Below are positions 63,301 through 64,000 of a stretch of 64,000 bases of DNA, in pieces. How positions within the stretch are numbered: the first letter of the stretch is position 1; every line of letters begins with the position of its first letter. The stretch spans positions 4,278,001-4,342,000 of the forward strand of contig JAKULF010000005.1 of assembly GCA_022661535.1 (NCBI GenBank), given 5' to 3'. The notes beneath the pieces were generated by a model. That model saw only the letters and a list, made by a program, of their open reading frames with translations, ran no database searches and had not been told where the DNA came from. The DNA comes from Eutypa lata (taxonomy: Eukaryota > Ascomycota > Sordariomycetes > Xylariales > Diatrypaceae). A program made the position numbers and the translations under genes.

Positions 63301-64000
63301 TTTATTTAATTTATTTAATAATATTATAATATAAGTAAATTTATTAAAGTAACTTTATAAACGTTTATTTAAATTATTTTAATAATTATTTAATTATAAT
63401 ATAATTTTAAATATTATTAAATTATAAATATTTATAAAAAAAAAAGTATTTCTTAAGTTTTTAATCTTTGATAAAAAAATCGAAATAAATTTAATAAAAG
63501 TTATTATAATTAAAGAAAAACTTAAGCTAAAAACTATTATTTAAATATACGCGTTTATTAACGTAATTAATTACTTTCGCTATTTAATAAAAAATTATTC
63601 GAAAATCGCATCGTTATTAATAACTTTAATAAGCGAATTAAAAAATGTAATAATTATATTAAACTTAAAAGTAAAAATTACTTAATAAATAATTTACGAT
63701 TTAATAATAATTATACTTATTATACGTAAGTTTAATTAATAATTATCGTTTATTATTAAAATAAATATTAGTTAATATTACGTTAACGTAATACTTTTAT
63801 AATTATATATATATATTAACGATAATTGATTTATGCTTTATTTAATTACTTATTTTTCGAAAAAACTTATTAATATATAATTATAATATTTAATATAAAA
63901 AAAAAAACTTTTAAAAATAATATTTGTTATATAATATTAATATCATTAAATTAAAAGCAAAAACGTAATAATAATAATTAATTATAAATTTTTTAAAACT
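60340..64000 (+). mobile_element. RIP-mutated Ty3/gypsy LTR retrotransposon remnant, running off the window
   Basis: From about 60340 the base composition changes abruptly to very AT-rich and stays so to the window end. Cytosines are retained mainly in CpG and CpT, while CpA and its complement TpG are strikingly rare and TpA is abundant: the footprint of repeat-induced point mutation. There is no open frame, but residues of a plus-strand Ty3/gypsy polymerase can be read between stops near 63150-63660. The 2.8 kb before it would hold gag and protease by the usual element order; I could not recognise their motifs. RNase H and integrase would lie beyond the window. No LTR, target-site duplication or primer-binding site was recognised. 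Confidence 0.88.
63150..63660 (+). pseudogene. degenerate Ty3/gypsy reverse transcriptase domain
   Basis: In one constant plus-strand frame, despite many stops, the ordered landmarks of gypsy-type RT are recognisable. A KTTF-x-TLFxLYE segment (near 63178-63214) corresponds to the usual KTAF.T.FG.YE. An NA-x-x-x-F block lies near 63240. The catalytic YxDD box near 63314-63325 is now F-N-N, both Asp changed to Asn as expected from G-to-A transitions. An FLxF segment at 63449-63460 and the block NYFR-x-x-x-KNYSKIA at 63569-63613 follow. The frame stays constant across more than 450 bp, so decay was by transitions without indels. The domain is inactive. Confidence 0.85.

Noticed and set aside
60340..64000. 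Mitochondrial or centromeric DNA as the cause of high AT content
   Set aside because: The specific CpA/TpG depletion and the gypsy RT landmarks identify a RIP-mutated nuclear retroelement.
1..64000. tRNA, 5S rRNA, snRNA, telomere repeat or CRISPR-like array
   Set aside because: I looked for T-loop GTTCRANYC patterns, 5S and U6 core strings, TTAGGG runs and spaced repeats and found no convincing case by eye. A tRNAscan-SE and Rfam search would be decisive.

Overview
The window is nuclear DNA of a filamentous ascomycete (Pezizomycotina, probably a Sordariomycete; the species cannot be fixed from sequence alone). The evidence is: many short introns of about 50-140 nt with GTRNGT donors, CTRAC-like branch sites and YAG or AAG acceptors; typical fungal families (2EXR, intradiol dioxygenase, secreted amine oxidase, YDR124W-like, YCF1-type ABCC); and an AT-rich terminal block with the signature of repeat-induced point mutation (RIP). 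I rebuilt the exon-intron structures by hand. Nearly all multi-exon models close in phase and run through the conserved family motifs.

Layout. 1-795: 3' end of an LRR-like gene. 1058-1432: a small conserved-looking protein (minus). 3621-11011: three minus-strand genes in tandem, namely a vacuolar alkaline phosphatase, a secreted intradiol dioxygenase and a secreted FAD polyamine oxidase. 12090-13141: a 2EXR-type gene (plus) that needs two frameshifts. 13850-15833: a CorA-like magnesium transporter (minus), divergent from an unrecognised conserved gene at 16664-17668 (plus). 18181-24801: three minus-strand genes, namely an eight-exon secreted amidase, a BTB/POZ protein and an amino-acid permease. 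24802-29126: 4.3 kb without a gene. 29127-31833: cullin-4 (minus), divergent from a cytochrome P450 at 33423-35253 (plus) that is one base out of phase at one junction. 35254-54484: about 19 kb of unusually gene-poor DNA with a single gene, a YDR124W/hrmA-associated-type protein at 41009-42950 (minus). 54485-59832: a full-length YCF1-like ABCC transporter (minus). About 60340-64000: an AT-rich RIP-mutated block with a recognisable Ty3/gypsy reverse transcriptase on the plus strand.

How the genes relate. No biosynthetic gene cluster is evident; most genes look like independent housekeeping or accessory functions. A loose nitrogen and aromatic scavenging theme is possible: secreted amine oxidase, secreted amidase, amino-acid permease, secreted ring-cleavage dioxygenase and a P450. 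This is inference from proximity only. Cullin-4 is, in Neurospora, a subunit of the complex that directs H3K9 methylation to RIP-mutated DNA; its presence about 28 kb from a RIP block is noted without claiming a functional link.

The most informative observations are the CpA/TpG-depleted retroelement whose RT frame stays open to alignment despite decay, an 11-nt microexon in the amine oxidase, a first coding exon consisting only of ATG in the phosphatase, and single-base lesions in the P450 and 2EXR genes. I saw no tRNA, rRNA, CRISPR array, telomere repeat or replication origin.
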